A stretch of 36,569 nt of DNA, taken from the NCBI GenBank assembly GCA_023150455.1, contig JAKLKW010000027.1, positions 1 to 36,569 on the forward strand. The letters run 5' to 3'. Positions 15,188 to 23,458 of the stretch are shown in pieces. The notes beneath the pieces were generated by a model that saw only the letters and a program-made list of their open reading frames with translations, did no database searches and had not been told where the DNA came from. Each line of letters opens with the position of its first letter. The first letter of the stretch is position 1. The DNA is from Alphaproteobacteria bacterium. GTDB taxonomy: Bacteria; Pseudomonadota; Alphaproteobacteria; JAEULC01. The position numbers were made by a program, and so were the translations under genes.

Positions 15188-16108
15188 TCACGCCCGGTCC
15201 GGGAAGAGCGGCCAGCCGGCGACCGGCAGATCCGCCTTCAGGATCTGTCCGGACGTCGATTCGGTGATGAACACGCTGCGGCGCCCGGGACCGCCGAACG
15301 CGACATTGGTGGTGCCGAGGCCGGCGCAGGAGCGGACGCGATGCAGCGGCTCGCCCAGGCGCGAGAAGTGCCAGGCGGTGCCGAGGCCGACATGGCAGAC
15401 GACGATGCCGTCCTCTTCGTCCAGCGCCATGCCGTCCGGCCCGCCGAGCCCGCCGGAGAGCTGCACGAAGTTGCCGACCTTGGTGACGCCGCCTTCCGGC
15501 GTCAGCGGCACGCGCCACACCGCGTTGGCGCGCGTCATGCAGACATAGAGGATGGTCTCATCCTTGTTGAGGACCAAACCGTTCGGGCTCGGTCCGTTGG
15601 CGATCAGGCAGTCGAGCTTGCCGTTCGGCGACAGCCGGTAGACGCGGCCGGTCGGGTCGTGCAGGCCGGTCTGGCCCTGGTCGGTGAAATAGAGCGCGCC
15701 GTCCGCGCCGAACACCAGGTCGTTGACGCCGCGAAAGGACTCGGCGTTGCGCCGTGCGAAGAACGGCTCGACCCGGCCGCTCGCGGTGTCGAGCACCATG
15801 ATGCCGTTGCGGTAGTCGGTGATGAAGGCGCGGCCGTCCTTGTGGAACTTGAGCCCGTTCGGCTCGCCGTCGTATTCGGCCGCCAGGGTCCAGTCGCCCT
15901 CGGGCGACACGCGGAAGATGCGGCCGAAGGGAATGTCGGTGACGTAGAGGTTGCCGTGCCGGTCGAAGCTCGGCCCCTCGAGGAAGCAGTCGAGCTCGGC
16001 GCCGTGATGGTTGCCGTCGGCCCAGGCGGAGCGGCGCTTCTTGCGGAACTTGTCGGGCACGCGCGCAAAGACGGTCGTCGGCACGTCCTTCGGCGGCTGA
16101 AACAGCAT
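15188..16108 (-). CDS. SMP-30/gluconolactonase-family protein
   Basis: A 306-residue six-bladed beta-propeller enzyme of the SMP-30/LRE family, which usually hydrolyses sugar-acid lactones using one divalent metal. Blade motifs are clear: EGPSFDRHGNLYVTDI (with the metal-binding Glu), GEPNGLKFHKDGRAFITD, GVNDLVFGADGALYFTDQ, PSPNGLVLNKDETILYVC (metal-binding Asn) and GGPDGMALDEEDG (metal-binding Asp). No signal peptide is seen, so it is cytoplasmic. It precedes the glutamine synthetase-like gene in the same direction with a 33-base gap. The start is preceded by a run of nine G (on its strand) and AGG, an unusual ribosome-binding region. The physiological substrate is unknown. Confidence 0.88.
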   Translation of the reverse strand: MLFQPPKDVPTTVFARVPDKFRKKRRSAWADGNHHGAELDCFLEGPSFDRHGNLYVTDIPFGRIFRVSPEGDWTLAAEYDGEPNGLKFHKDGRAFITDYRNGIMVLDTASGRVEPFFARRNAESFRGVNDLVFGADGALYFTDQGQTGLHDPTGRVYRLSPNGKLDCLIANGPSPNGLVLNKDETILYVCMTRANAVWRVPLTPEGGVTKVGNFVQLSGGLGGPDGMALDEEDGIVVCHVGLGTAWHFSRLGEPLHRVRSCAGLGTTNVAFGGPGRRSVFITESTSGQILKADLPVAGWPLFPDRA

Positions 16109-16112
16109 GCCT

Positions 16113-16121
16113 CCCCCCCCC
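16113..16121 (-). repeat. Nine-base homopolymer in ribosome-binding region
   Basis: Nine consecutive C on the plus strand (nine G on the coding strand) end four bases before the ATG of the SMP-30-type gene and merge with AGG to form its Shine-Dalgarno sequence. Length change by slippage would alter ribosome binding and spacing. Confidence 0.6.
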
Positions 16122-16206
16122 GGCGTCGAAAGCCGGCGATCCTAGCCCGACGATGGCCCAAGCGCACGCAGTCGTGCGGTGACGCTCGTCCGACGGGTTG
16201 TTAGGC

Positions 16207-16224
16207 TTCGTTCAAGGGAACGAA
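16207..16224. promoter_or_regulatory. 7-bp inverted repeat upstream of amidohydrolase
   Basis: The arms TTCGTTC (16207-16213) and GAACGAA (16218-16224) are exact reverse complements with spacer AAGG, ending ten bases before the ATG at 16235. It could be an operator or an mRNA hairpin next to the GGGGGAA ribosome-binding site. There is no independent evidence for either. Confidence 0.35.
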
Positions 16225-16234
16225 CGGGGGAACC

Positions 16235-17083
16235 ATGATCCAGCGTGCAATCGTTGCCGCCACGGTGATGCTGCTCGCGACGATCGGCGCGGCCGCGGCG
16301 CAGGGAAGGCTGCCGGTCTTCGACGCGCACGTGCATTACGGACGCAACGACTGGGGACCCTATCCGGTCGCCAAGGTGTTCGAGCTGCTCGACCGCGCCG
16401 GGGTGCCGCGCGTGCTGGCGTCCAGCACGCCCGACGACGGCACGGTCATGCTGCACCGGGCGCAGCCGGACCGGATCGTGCCGATCCTCCGCCCCTATCG
16501 CGCCGGCGTGACCTCCGGCAACTGGTTCAACGACCCGGACCTGGCGCGGTACCTCGAGGAGCGGCTCGAGGCCGGCTACTACCGCGGCATCGGCGAGTTC
16601 CACCTGTTCGACGCCAGCAGCGCGTCGACGCCGCAGGTCAAGCGCGTCACCGAGCTGGCGGTCGAGCGCGGCATCTTCCTGCACGTGCACTCGGGGGCCG
16701 AGCCGATCCGGCGGCTGTTCGCCATCGAGCCCCGGCTCAAGATCCTCTGGGCCCACGCCGGGATGAGCGAGCCCGCCGACGTCCTGGGATCGATGCTCGA
16801 CCAGCACAAGCAGCTCTGGACCGAGGTCTCGTTCCGCGCCGGCAGCATCAACCCCGGCGGGATCATCGATCCGCTGTGGCGCGCGGTGTTCGAGCGCCAT
16901 CCGGACCGCGTGATGATCGGCACCGACACCTATGTCACCTCGCGCTGGGGCGACTACGAGGGGCTGATCGAGGAGCATCGCGGCTGGCTGCGGCAGCTGC
17001 CGCGGCCGCTGGCGGAGCGGATCGCCTTCCGCAACGCCGTCGCGCTGTTCGGGTCCGGCGACCGCGCCGAGCTGCAGGAGTAG
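16235..17083 (+). CDS. Exported amidohydrolase-family (TIM-barrel) protein
   Basis: A metal-dependent hydrolase or decarboxylase of the amidohydrolase-2 type, 282 residues. An N-terminal signal peptide is evident (MIQRAIV..., hydrophobic core LLATIGAAAA, likely cleavage after AAAQ), placing it in the periplasm. Metal-ligand motifs are present: FDAHVHYG after the signal peptide, FLHVHSGAEP, WAHAGMSE and the barrel-end IGTDTYV. It is preceded by GGGGGAACC and an inverted repeat. The next gene is convergent with a 23-base gap, so this is probably a single-gene transcript. The substrate cannot be told from sequence. Confidence 0.85.
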   Translation: MIQRAIVAATVMLLATIGAAAAQGRLPVFDAHVHYGRNDWGPYPVAKVFELLDRAGVPRVLASSTPDDGTVMLHRAQPDRIVPILRPYRAGVTSGNWFNDPDLARYLEERLEAGYYRGIGEFHLFDASSASTPQVKRVTELAVERGIFLHVHSGAEPIRRLFAIEPRLKILWAHAGMSEPADVLGSMLDQHKQLWTEVSFRAGSINPGGIIDPLWRAVFERHPDRVMIGTDTYVTSRWGDYEGLIEEHRGWLRQLPRPLAERIAFRNAVALFGSGDRAELQE

Positions 17084-17106
17084 AGGCTGGCGCTTCCTTT
17101 TCCCTA

Positions 17107-18084
17107 CTACGGCGTCAGCAGCACGCGCCCGACATGGAAGCTGCGCTCGAGCGCGCGGTGCGCGTCCGCCGCCGCCTCGAGCGGGAAGCGCGTGACCGGC
17201 GGCGGCGACAGCGATCCGCGCCGCATCAGGCTGGTCAGCCGGCCGATGGCCGAGCGGAGCGCCGCGCCGTCGAGCGACTCCGAGCTCCACCCGCCCAGCA
17301 CGATCCCGTCCATCAGCGACCAGGCGGAGAAGGAGACCGCGTCGCCGGCCGCGCCGCCGAGGAAGCACAGCTTGCCGCCGGGCAGCAGCGTGCCGACCAG
17401 CGTCCCGAACAGCGCGCCGCCGACCATGTCGAGCACGCCGGTCACCTTGGGCAGGTCCGGGCTGCCGCCCGCGGCCGGCGCCACGACCACCTGGTCCGCG
17501 CCCAGTGCCTTCAGCGCATTCGCCTTGCCGACGTCGCGGGTGAGCGCGACGATGTCGCAGCCCAGCGCCTTGCCGATGCGCACGGCGCAGCTGCCGACCC
17601 CGCCGGCGGCGCCGGTCACCAGCACGCGGCGATCGGGACCCGCGCCGACGAAATCGAAGCCGGCGAGCGCCGTGACGCCCGCCACGCCGATCGCGGCGAT
17701 CGCGAGCGGGTCGAGGTCGACCGGCAGCAGCGAGCAGTCGGCGGCGCGCAGGACGACCTCGTCCTGGTAGCCGCCGGGATGCTCGGCGCGCACGCCGCCC
17801 ATGCCCATCATCATGGCGATGACGGCGTCGCCCTTGCGGAAGGTCGCGACCGAGGCGCCGACCTCGATCACCTGGCCGACGACCTCGATGCCCGGCACGT
17901 AGGGGAACGGGCTCTGCTTCTGGATCGGCCAGTTGCCGGCGCGGATCTCGATGTCCGTGCGGTTGACGCCGGCCGCCAGCATGCGCAAGCGCAGCTCGCC
18001 GGCCGCCAGCTTCGGCCGCGCGAGCTCCACCAGCTCGAGCGTCTCGGGCGGGCCATAGCCGCGCAGCACGACCGCGCGCGGCAT
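17107..18084 (-). CDS. Zinc-free MDR oxidoreductase (quinone reductase-like)
   Basis: Medium-chain dehydrogenase/reductase of the quinone oxidoreductase group, 325 residues. It has the N-terminal GroES-like domain (LRMLAAGVNRTDIEIRAGNWP, PYVPGIEVVGQVIEVG) and the Rossmann domain with VLVTGAAGGVGSCAVRIGKALG; the AxxGxVG type suggests NADPH use. The structural- and catalytic-zinc cysteines of true alcohol dehydrogenases are absent. I chose the ATG at 18084 because the family opening (MPRAVVLRGYGPPE) begins there; the frame stays open upstream only as a shadow of the aldehyde dehydrogenase gene. It lies 32 bases downstream of that gene on the same strand and is probably cotranscribed. The substrate is unknown. 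Confidence 0.88.
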   Translation of the reverse strand: MPRAVVLRGYGPPETLELVELARPKLAAGELRLRMLAAGVNRTDIEIRAGNWPIQKQSPFPYVPGIEVVGQVIEVGASVATFRKGDAVIAMMMGMGGVRAEHPGGYQDEVVLRAADCSLLPVDLDPLAIAAIGVAGVTALAGFDFVGAGPDRRVLVTGAAGGVGSCAVRIGKALGCDIVALTRDVGKANALKALGADQVVVAPAAGGSPDLPKVTGVLDMVGGALFGTLVGTLLPGGKLCFLGGAAGDAVSFSAWSLMDGIVLGGWSSESLDGAALRSAIGRLTSLMRRGSLSPPPVTRFPLEAAADAHRALERSFHVGRVLLTP

Positions 18085-18116
18085 GGCCCGTCTCCCGGGG
18101 GGCCCGATCTCCGGCG

Positions 18117-19571
18117 TCAGACGCCGATCTGCGTCACGAACTTGGTGATCAGATAGGCGTCGAGGCCCTCGATGCCGCCCTCGTGGCCGTAGCCGCTTTC
18201 CTTGACGCCGCCGAACGGCGTCTCGGGCATCGAGATGCCGAGATGGTTCACGCCGACCATGCCGCTCTCCAGCGCGTCGGCCACCGCCGTCGCGGTCGCC
18301 GTCGAGTGGGTGAAGGCATAGGCGGCAAGCCCGTACTCGAGCGCGTTGGCGCGCTTGACCACCTCGTCGAACGTCTTGAACGGCACGATCGGCGCCACCG
18401 GCCCGAACGGCTCGTCGCGCATCAGCTTCGACTTCTCGTCGACGTTGGTCACGACCGTGGGCTGGAAGAAGTAGCCCTGGTTGCCGATGCGCTTGCCGCC
18501 GGTCTGGATCCTGGCGCCGTTGCCCTGCGCGTCGGCGACGATCCCCTCCATGGCGTTGACGCGCCTGATGTTGGCGAGCGGGCCCATCTGCGTGCCGGCC
18601 TCCAGGCCGTTGCCGACCTTGAGGTTCTTGGCGATGTCGATGAACTTGTCGGCGAACTTGTCGAACACCTTCTCCTGCACGAAGAAGCGCGTCGGCGAGA
18701 TGCAGACCTGGCCGGCGTTGCGGTACTTGCCGGCGGCGGCGATCTCGGCCGTCTTCACCGGGTCGACGTCGTCGAACACGATCACCGGCGAGTGGCCGCC
18801 CAGCTCCATCGTCGCCTTCTTCATGCCGTCGGCCGCCATGCGCGCCAGGTGCTTGCCGACGGGGATGGAGCCGGTGAACGAGATCTTGCGGATGACCGGC
18901 GAGGCGATGAGGTGCGTCGACACGTCGTTCGGCACGCCGAACACCAGGTTCAGCACGCCGGCCGGCAGCCCGGCCTCCTCGAAGCAGCGCACCATGGCGA
19001 TGCAGGTGCCGGGCGTCTCTTCCGATGCCTTGATGATGATCGAGCAGCCCGCGGCGATCGCGCCGGCGATCTTGCGCGCCGGCGTGACGGCCGGGAAGTT
19101 CCACGGCGTGAAGGCGGCGACCGGGCCGACCGGCTCGCGCACGGCCATCTGGCGCACGCCCGCCATGCGGCCGGGGATGATGCGGCCATAGGCGCGGCGG
19201 CCTTCCTCGGCATACCACTCGATGATGTCGGCCGAGACGGTGACCTCGATCTTGGCCTCGCCCAGCACCTTGCCCTGCTCCAGGGTCAGGGTCTGGGCGA
19301 TCGCGTCGGCGCGCTGGCGGAACAGGTCCACCGCCTTGCGGATCACCTTGGCGCGGTCGTAGGCCGAGGTCTTGCGCCAGGTCTCGAAGCCCTTCTGCGC
19401 CGCCGCCAGCGCGCGGTCGAGATCGGCCTTGGAGGCATGCGGCAGCTTGCCGAGCGGCTGTTCGGTCGCGGGGTTGACGACGTCCTCGGTCTTGCCCTCG
19501 CTGCCCTGACACCACTTGCCGCCGATAAACATCTCGAGCTTCTCGTAAACGGGCGCGCGCGAACCATCCAT
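18117..19571 (-). CDS. gabD: NAD(P)-dependent succinate-semialdehyde-type dehydrogenase
   Basis: An aldehyde dehydrogenase of the GabD/SSADH branch, 484 residues, the normal length. The catalytic base is E256 (MELGGHSPVIVF) and the nucleophile C290 (RNAGQVCISPTRFF). The coenzyme-binding FTPWNFPAVTPARKIAGA and SFTGSIPVGK and the C-terminal MPETPFGGVKESGYGHEGG are all intact. It oxidises succinate semialdehyde or a similar omega-acid aldehyde to the acid. Start ATG 19571 is preceded by AGGAGCCTGGCCG. The downstream quinone-reductase-like gene is close and on the same strand. The exact substrate within the ALDH family is inferred; the symbol marks the closest known family. Confidence 0.88.
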   Translation of the reverse strand: MDGSRAPVYEKLEMFIGGKWCQGSEGKTEDVVNPATEQPLGKLPHASKADLDRALAAAQKGFETWRKTSAYDRAKVIRKAVDLFRQRADAIAQTLTLEQGKVLGEAKIEVTVSADIIEWYAEEGRRAYGRIIPGRMAGVRQMAVREPVGPVAAFTPWNFPAVTPARKIAGAIAAGCSIIIKASEETPGTCIAMVRCFEEAGLPAGVLNLVFGVPNDVSTHLIASPVIRKISFTGSIPVGKHLARMAADGMKKATMELGGHSPVIVFDDVDPVKTAEIAAAGKYRNAGQVCISPTRFFVQEKVFDKFADKFIDIAKNLKVGNGLEAGTQMGPLANIRRVNAMEGIVADAQGNGARIQTGGKRIGNQGYFFQPTVVTNVDEKSKLMRDEPFGPVAPIVPFKTFDEVVKRANALEYGLAAYAFTHSTATATAVADALESGMVGVNHLGISMPETPFGGVKESGYGHEGGIEGLDAYLITKFVTQIGV

Positions 19572-19969
19572 CGGCCAGGCTCCTTCGGTATTCGGGATTT
19601 GCTCTGATTGGGGGCGGCTACACTATCGGCGGCGCGGTTTTCTGTCGAGACGCGCCCTCCGGCCGCAATTTTTCGTCCGGGCGACACGGCGAGCGATCGG
19701 AGCGAGCAAGGGCTGCCGGCCCTACGACCCGTGTTGCGTGAATCACGCTCACGGCCATTGAAGCAAATTTGCTAAATCCTGTGGGTTACCACGTGTGATG
19801 ACCCCAATAGGTCGATCCAGTCTCCGACCAAGTTGTTGTGTTACCTATAGTTAACCATGCCAGACGCTTGAGGAGCTTGGCGTTTCTCAACCGAATTAAG
19901 AGGTTGTTAAGGAAGGGCCGCTACCTATTGGTTACTGATTGAACATGCACCTCTGAGAGTCTCGACACG
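19572..19969. other. Divergent regulatory region with 12-bp palindrome
   Basis: This 398-base gap lies between the divergent aldehyde dehydrogenase and PAS-protein genes. The half nearest the PAS gene (about 19740-19950) is markedly AT-richer than the genes, as expected of promoter DNA. It contains a perfect 12-bp palindrome, AGCAAATTTGCT, at 19762-19773, a candidate operator. CCTATAGTTAACC near 19850 is AT-rich promoter-like sequence, but no clear -35/-10 pair stands out. No coding frame is convincing. Confidence 0.5.
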
Positions 19970-20506
19970 ATGCCGCTCGCTCAGACGGTCAAGCTGTCGG
20001 CCAAAGCCAGCCCGCTCGAGGACGTAGTCCTCCGGCGGCCGCAACCCCTGTCCAGCCTCGGGACCACCGATCCCGAACTGTACCAGGTCTACGAATACTG
20101 GCAGTCGCGCCGGCGAGAGGGGCTTTTGCCCCGGCGCAAGGACATCGACGTCCTGCAGCTCAAGCCGGTGCTCGGCCACACCCATCTGGTCGACGTCAGC
20201 GCCCAGGACCCGGCGGAGTACCGCTTTCGCCTGTACGGATCGAAGGTGCGGCTGGATCGGTTCCGCAACTACACCAACTCGAAGGTCGGCGACTACCCGT
20301 CCGAGCCCTACCGCAACGCGCTGATCGAGGACTATTCCAGCGTCGTATGGACCGGCACGCCGCTCTACCAGCACATCGTCGCGCGGCTGCAGTCGATCCC
20401 CTACAGCTACAGCCGCCTGCTACTGCCGCTGGCTGAGGACGGCCGAAAGGTCAACATGCTGGTGGTGTGCACCCGGGACCGCGTCTACCCCGATTTCTCC
20501 GCATAG
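19970..20506 (+). CDS. Small PAS-fold protein (PAS_5-like)
   Basis: A 178-residue cytoplasmic protein resembling the PAS_5 group common in Alphaproteobacteria. Recognisable pieces are LYQVYEYWQSRRREGLLPRR, a helix-turn leading into a PAS core (LLG-type strand replaced by VLGHTHLVDV, then EYRFRLYGSKVRLDRF), and the final strand YSRLLLPLAEDGRKVNMLVV. No output domain is fused, so it probably senses a small ligand or redox state and acts through a partner. It has its own upstream regulatory region. The last 87 bases overlap, antisense, the 3' end of the convergent GNAT-like gene. Confidence 0.8.
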   Translation: MPLAQTVKLSAKASPLEDVVLRRPQPLSSLGTTDPELYQVYEYWQSRRREGLLPRRKDIDVLQLKPVLGHTHLVDVSAQDPAEYRFRLYGSKVRLDRFRNYTNSKVGDYPSEPYRNALIEDYSSVVWTGTPLYQHIVARLQSIPYSYSRLLLPLAEDGRKVNMLVVCTRDRVYPDFSA

Positions 20507-21208
20507 GATCCGGTCGAGCGACACCGGGAACTGCGGGTGGCGCGGCAGGGCGCGCAGCCGCGCGACCGCCTCGTCCTGCGAGATCCAGCACAGATAGACC
20601 TGCTCCATCTTCTCGGTCGGCGGAAAGTAGCCGTCGAGGCACAGATCGACATGGGGATAGCCGTAGTACTCGCTCGGCACCTTGCTGCCGGCAAGGTTCT
20701 TGAAGACCAGGCCGGTGTGAAACTGCGTGTCGAAATTGCGCAGGCACAGCGAGCGGCTGAGGTAGGGCAGGTAGAGCGAGATGCCCTGACCGCGGTAGGC
20801 CTTCTCGACCCACAGCGCGCCGGAATGCCCGATCCGGCCCGACAATCGCACGGACGGCCGCTGCACGAGCGAGAACGGCGTCTTGCGGCGATGCGTGTTG
20901 CCGCCGAACCAGAGCTCGCCCGTCTCCATCAGGCTGCAGAAATCGTCGGACTGGTAGATGCGGTCGGCATGCGACGCGACCGTGCGTCCGTGCATGTCGG
21001 TCAGGCGGAACCAGAAGCAGTCGCCCTCGAGGTCGCAACGGTCCGGGTCGAAGCTCGGATAGACGAAGGCGTCATGCCGCTTGAGAAAGGCGACGAGCTC
21101 GCGGAAGTCGGTCTCAATGGCCAGCGAGAGGTGAAGCGAGGCGATCCTCTCCATGATCGCGTCGATGCTGTTCTGCAACAGCGCGAAGTCCCTGTTCGAC
21201 AAAGGCAT
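20420..21208 (-). CDS. GNAT-like protein of unknown function
   Basis: A 262-residue protein, not assigned to a family with certainty. The segment GALWVEKAYRGQGISLYLPYLSRSLC resembles the acetyl-CoA pyrophosphate loop of GNAT enzymes (R-G-Q-G) after a beta-strand, and the preceding DCFWFRLTDMHGRTVASH fits the earlier strands, so an acyltransferase is plausible. The N-terminus is an amphipathic helix region (FALLQNSIDAIMERIASL). No membrane segment is seen. Its final 29 codons run antisense to the PAS gene. The C-terminal tail (after RILCGE) has lower apparent conservation value, so the natural stop region may be a recent extension. An AT-rich promoter region lies upstream at 21209-21400. Confidence 0.7.
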   Translation of the reverse strand: MPLSNRDFALLQNSIDAIMERIASLHLSLAIETDFRELVAFLKRHDAFVYPSFDPDRCDLEGDCFWFRLTDMHGRTVASHADRIYQSDDFCSLMETGELWFGGNTHRRKTPFSLVQRPSVRLSGRIGHSGALWVEKAYRGQGISLYLPYLSRSLCLRNFDTQFHTGLVFKNLAGSKVPSEYYGYPHVDLCLDGYFPPTEKMEQVYLCWISQDEAVARLRALPRHPQFPVSLDRILCGEIGVDAVPGAHHQHVDLSAVLSQRQ

Positions 21209-21439
21209 AGGCGGCTGCTCCGATTGTACCTGACGTGCGTTTCACGTCGCTCACTTCCGCCCGCGATCGGAGTTTGGTTCAATTTTTCCGAACATATAGC
21301 GGATTGCTCCCGATCACGCTACTACTAGTTTAAAGGAAAAATTAACCATAACAACTGTCCGTTTGTTGCGCTGTTGGCGCCGGCCGCGCGCATTTGTTGA
21401 GCATTCAGAGCGATTTACTGGGCATCGGGTCGAAACCCC
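21209..21439. other. AT-rich intergenic region
   Basis: 231 bases between the GNAT-like gene start and the SDR gene stop (both minus strand). The middle (about 21270-21360) is AT-rich, including TTTAAAGGAAAAATTAACC, and probably holds the promoter of the GNAT-like gene. I see no gene or strong repeat. Confidence 0.4.
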
Positions 21440-22210
21440 TCAATGCTGCCACATGCCACCGCTGATGTTGATCGCCTGTCCGGTCATGTAGCCCGCTTCG
21501 TCGGACGCGAGGAAGGCGACCACTTTGGCGACATCCTCGGGCGTGCCGGTGCGGCGCAGCGGGATGGTCTGCACGCGGTCCTTCGCCACCGGGACGCCGA
21601 GCGCCTTCGATTGCGCCTCGGCGCTTTCGCGCATCGGCGTGCCCTCGATCAAGCCGGGGCACACCGCATTGACGCGCACGCCGTGCGGCGCGACCTCGAG
21701 CGCCAGCGCCTGGGTCAGCGCCAGCACGGCTGCCTTCGACGCCGCGTACATGCCGAAGTACGGGCGCCCGGCCTTGCCGAGCCAGGAGGAAAGATTGACC
21801 ACCCGCCCGCCGCCACGCTGCACCATGCCGGGCACGACGATCTTCAGCATGTTCAGCACGCCCTCGGCATTGATTCGCATGGTCTCGCGCCAGTCCTCGG
21901 GCCTTGTGTCGAGCACGGCGGCCATCCGCACGATGCCGGCATTGTTGACCAGGACGTCGAAGGTCCCCAGCTTCGCCTCGAGCGCCTTGGTGGCGCGCGC
22001 CGCCGCCTGGTGGTCGCCCACGTCGCCGTAGGCGACCTCGCAGCGCCGGCCGAGCGCCTTGACGGAAGCGGCGGTCACTTCCATGCCCGCCTCGTGCACG
22101 TCGATGATGGCGATATCGGCGCCTTCCTCCGCCAGCCGGATCGCGATCGCCCGTCCGATCCCGTTGCCGCCGCCGGTCACCAGCGCGACCTTTCCGCTCA
22201 GTCCCCGCAT
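21440..22210 (-). CDS. Short-chain dehydrogenase/reductase
   Basis: A classical SDR of 256 residues, FabG-like in size. The NAD(P)-binding TGGGNGIG lies at residues 12-19, D37 (IIDVHE) at the end of the second strand favours NAD(H), NNAG is at 89-92, the catalytic Ser is at 141-142 (VVNLSSW) and Y155-x3-K159 form the active-site pair. The C-terminal YMTGQAINISGGMWQ closes the fold. The ATG at 22210 is preceded by GGGGAGGGGACCG, a strong ribosome-binding site. It is divergent from the EamA transporter gene 150 bases away. The substrate is unknown. Confidence 0.9.
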   Translation of the reverse strand: MRGLSGKVALVTGGGNGIGRAIAIRLAEEGADIAIIDVHEAGMEVTAASVKALGRRCEVAYGDVGDHQAAARATKALEAKLGTFDVLVNNAGIVRMAAVLDTRPEDWRETMRINAEGVLNMLKIVVPGMVQRGGGRVVNLSSWLGKAGRPYFGMYAASKAAVLALTQALALEVAPHGVRVNAVCPGLIEGTPMRESAEAQSKALGVPVAKDRVQTIPLRRTGTPEDVAKVVAFLASDEAGYMTGQAINISGGMWQH

Positions 22211-22360
22211 CGGTCCCCTCCCCTTCGCCGCTTCCGTGTCGCCCGACGATACATGCGTGCCGCCCCGCGCCGCTCCCGCGCCCGCTGCAGCCGTACCATG
22301 CGGCAGGCTCAGGGCTGGCTTTCGGGCGGCGCGGCGGTTTCGGGGTTATCTTGCGGCGGC

Positions 22361-23257
22361 ATGCCCGCGCGAACCGCGATTCCCGTGCCGATCCTGGCTG
22401 CGCTCTGGTATGCGGCCGCGCTCGGCTGCTGGGGCCTTGCCGCCGGGCTCATCCGCTACGCGGCGGTCGACATGCCGGCGCTGCAGATCGGGTTCCTGCG
22501 CGCGCTGTTCGGCGCGCTCTTGATGCTGCCGTGGCTCGTGCCGCAGCGCATCGCGCCGGTGCCGCGCCGGCACATGGGGCTCTACATGGCGCGCGGCCTG
22601 CTCGAGGTCGTGGCGATCGCCTGCTGGTTCAGCGCGCTCGCGCTGATGCAGGCGGCCGATGTCGTCGCCCTCGGCTTCACCCTGCCGCTGTTCGCCACCC
22701 TGCTCGCCGCGCTGTTCCTCGGCGAGCGCCTGCGGCTGCGCCGGGGTATCGCGATCCTGGTCGGGTTGATCGGCGCCGTCCTGGTGATGAAGCCCGGCGG
22801 CCAGAACATGGCCTGGATCGCCGCGCTGCCGATCGCCACGTCGATCTGCGCCGCGGCGTCGCGCATCATCAGCCGGCACCTGGCGCAGCGGGGCGAGCCG
22901 ATGGTGACGCTGGTCGCGTCGCTCGGCTTCATCACGGCGCCGCTGCTCTTCCCCTTGTCCCTGTGGGGCTGGGAGCCGCTCACGCTCGCCGGCGTCGCGA
23001 TCGGATTTGTCATCGCCACGCTGTCGCTGATCGGCCATGTCTTCATGGTGCGGGCGCTGCGCCTGGAGGAAGCGTCGGCGCTGGCCCCCTACGAGTTCTC
23101 GCAGCTCCTGGTCGCCGTCGCCTTCGGCATCGCCGTCCTCGGCGAATGGCCGGACCGCTGGACCTGGATCGGCAGCACGGTGATCCTCGGCGCCGCCGTC
23201 TACATCGTCCGGCGCGAGGCGGCGCTCGCGCGGCAGCGCGCGCAAGGCGCCGGATGA
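22361..23257 (+). CDS. EamA/DMT-family transporter
   Basis: A drug/metabolite transporter with two EamA repeats, 298 residues. About ten hydrophobic segments are visible, from ILAALWYAAALGCWGLAAGLI to WIGSTVILGAAVYIV. Typical family features are the GFLRALFGALLMLPWL segment in the second helix region, ALMQAADVVALGFTLPLFATLLAALFLGERL at the end of the first repeat, and EASALAPYEFSQLLVAVAFGIAVLGEWP in the second. I chose ATG 22361; ATG 22298 in the same frame would add 21 non-hydrophobic residues. It is likely an exporter of small metabolites in the inner membrane. It is divergent from the SDR gene; a link is possible but not shown. Confidence 0.88.
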   Translation: MPARTAIPVPILAALWYAAALGCWGLAAGLIRYAAVDMPALQIGFLRALFGALLMLPWLVPQRIAPVPRRHMGLYMARGLLEVVAIACWFSALALMQAADVVALGFTLPLFATLLAALFLGERLRLRRGIAILVGLIGAVLVMKPGGQNMAWIAALPIATSICAAASRIISRHLAQRGEPMVTLVASLGFITAPLLFPLSLWGWEPLTLAGVAIGFVIATLSLIGHVFMVRALRLEEASALAPYEFSQLLVAVAFGIAVLGEWPDRWTWIGSTVILGAAVYIVRREAALARQRAQGAG

Positions 23258-23458
23258 GCTCAAGCCCGCCAAGCCTCGCGACGCGAGCATTGAGAAAAGT
23301 CAAGGGCGCAGCCGGGAAAAATCAAACGCATATAACTTCCGTATGGTAATGCGCAAATCTGCGCCATTTCTCTAAAGATCTTTACAGCTCATCCACAACG
23401 AGACTCCAAGCATTCGCCCGCGTGACGATTTGCCGGCCGGCAGGGGCGCCGAGCCGGC
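23258..23458. other. Intergenic region upstream of MCP fragment
   Basis: 201 bases. It contains a 13-bp palindromic sequence CTCGCGACGCGAG (23275-23287) just after the transporter gene and an AT-rich middle (23320-23400) that may hold a promoter. The last 60 bases are GC-rich and may carry the junction where the 5' part of the chemotaxis gene was lost. Confidence 0.4.

Noticed and set aside
13769..16204. 811-codon plus-strand frame across the glutamine synthetase and SMP-30 genes
   Set aside because: Runs antisense through two well-supported genes and has low-complexity Val/Ala/Glu/His content.
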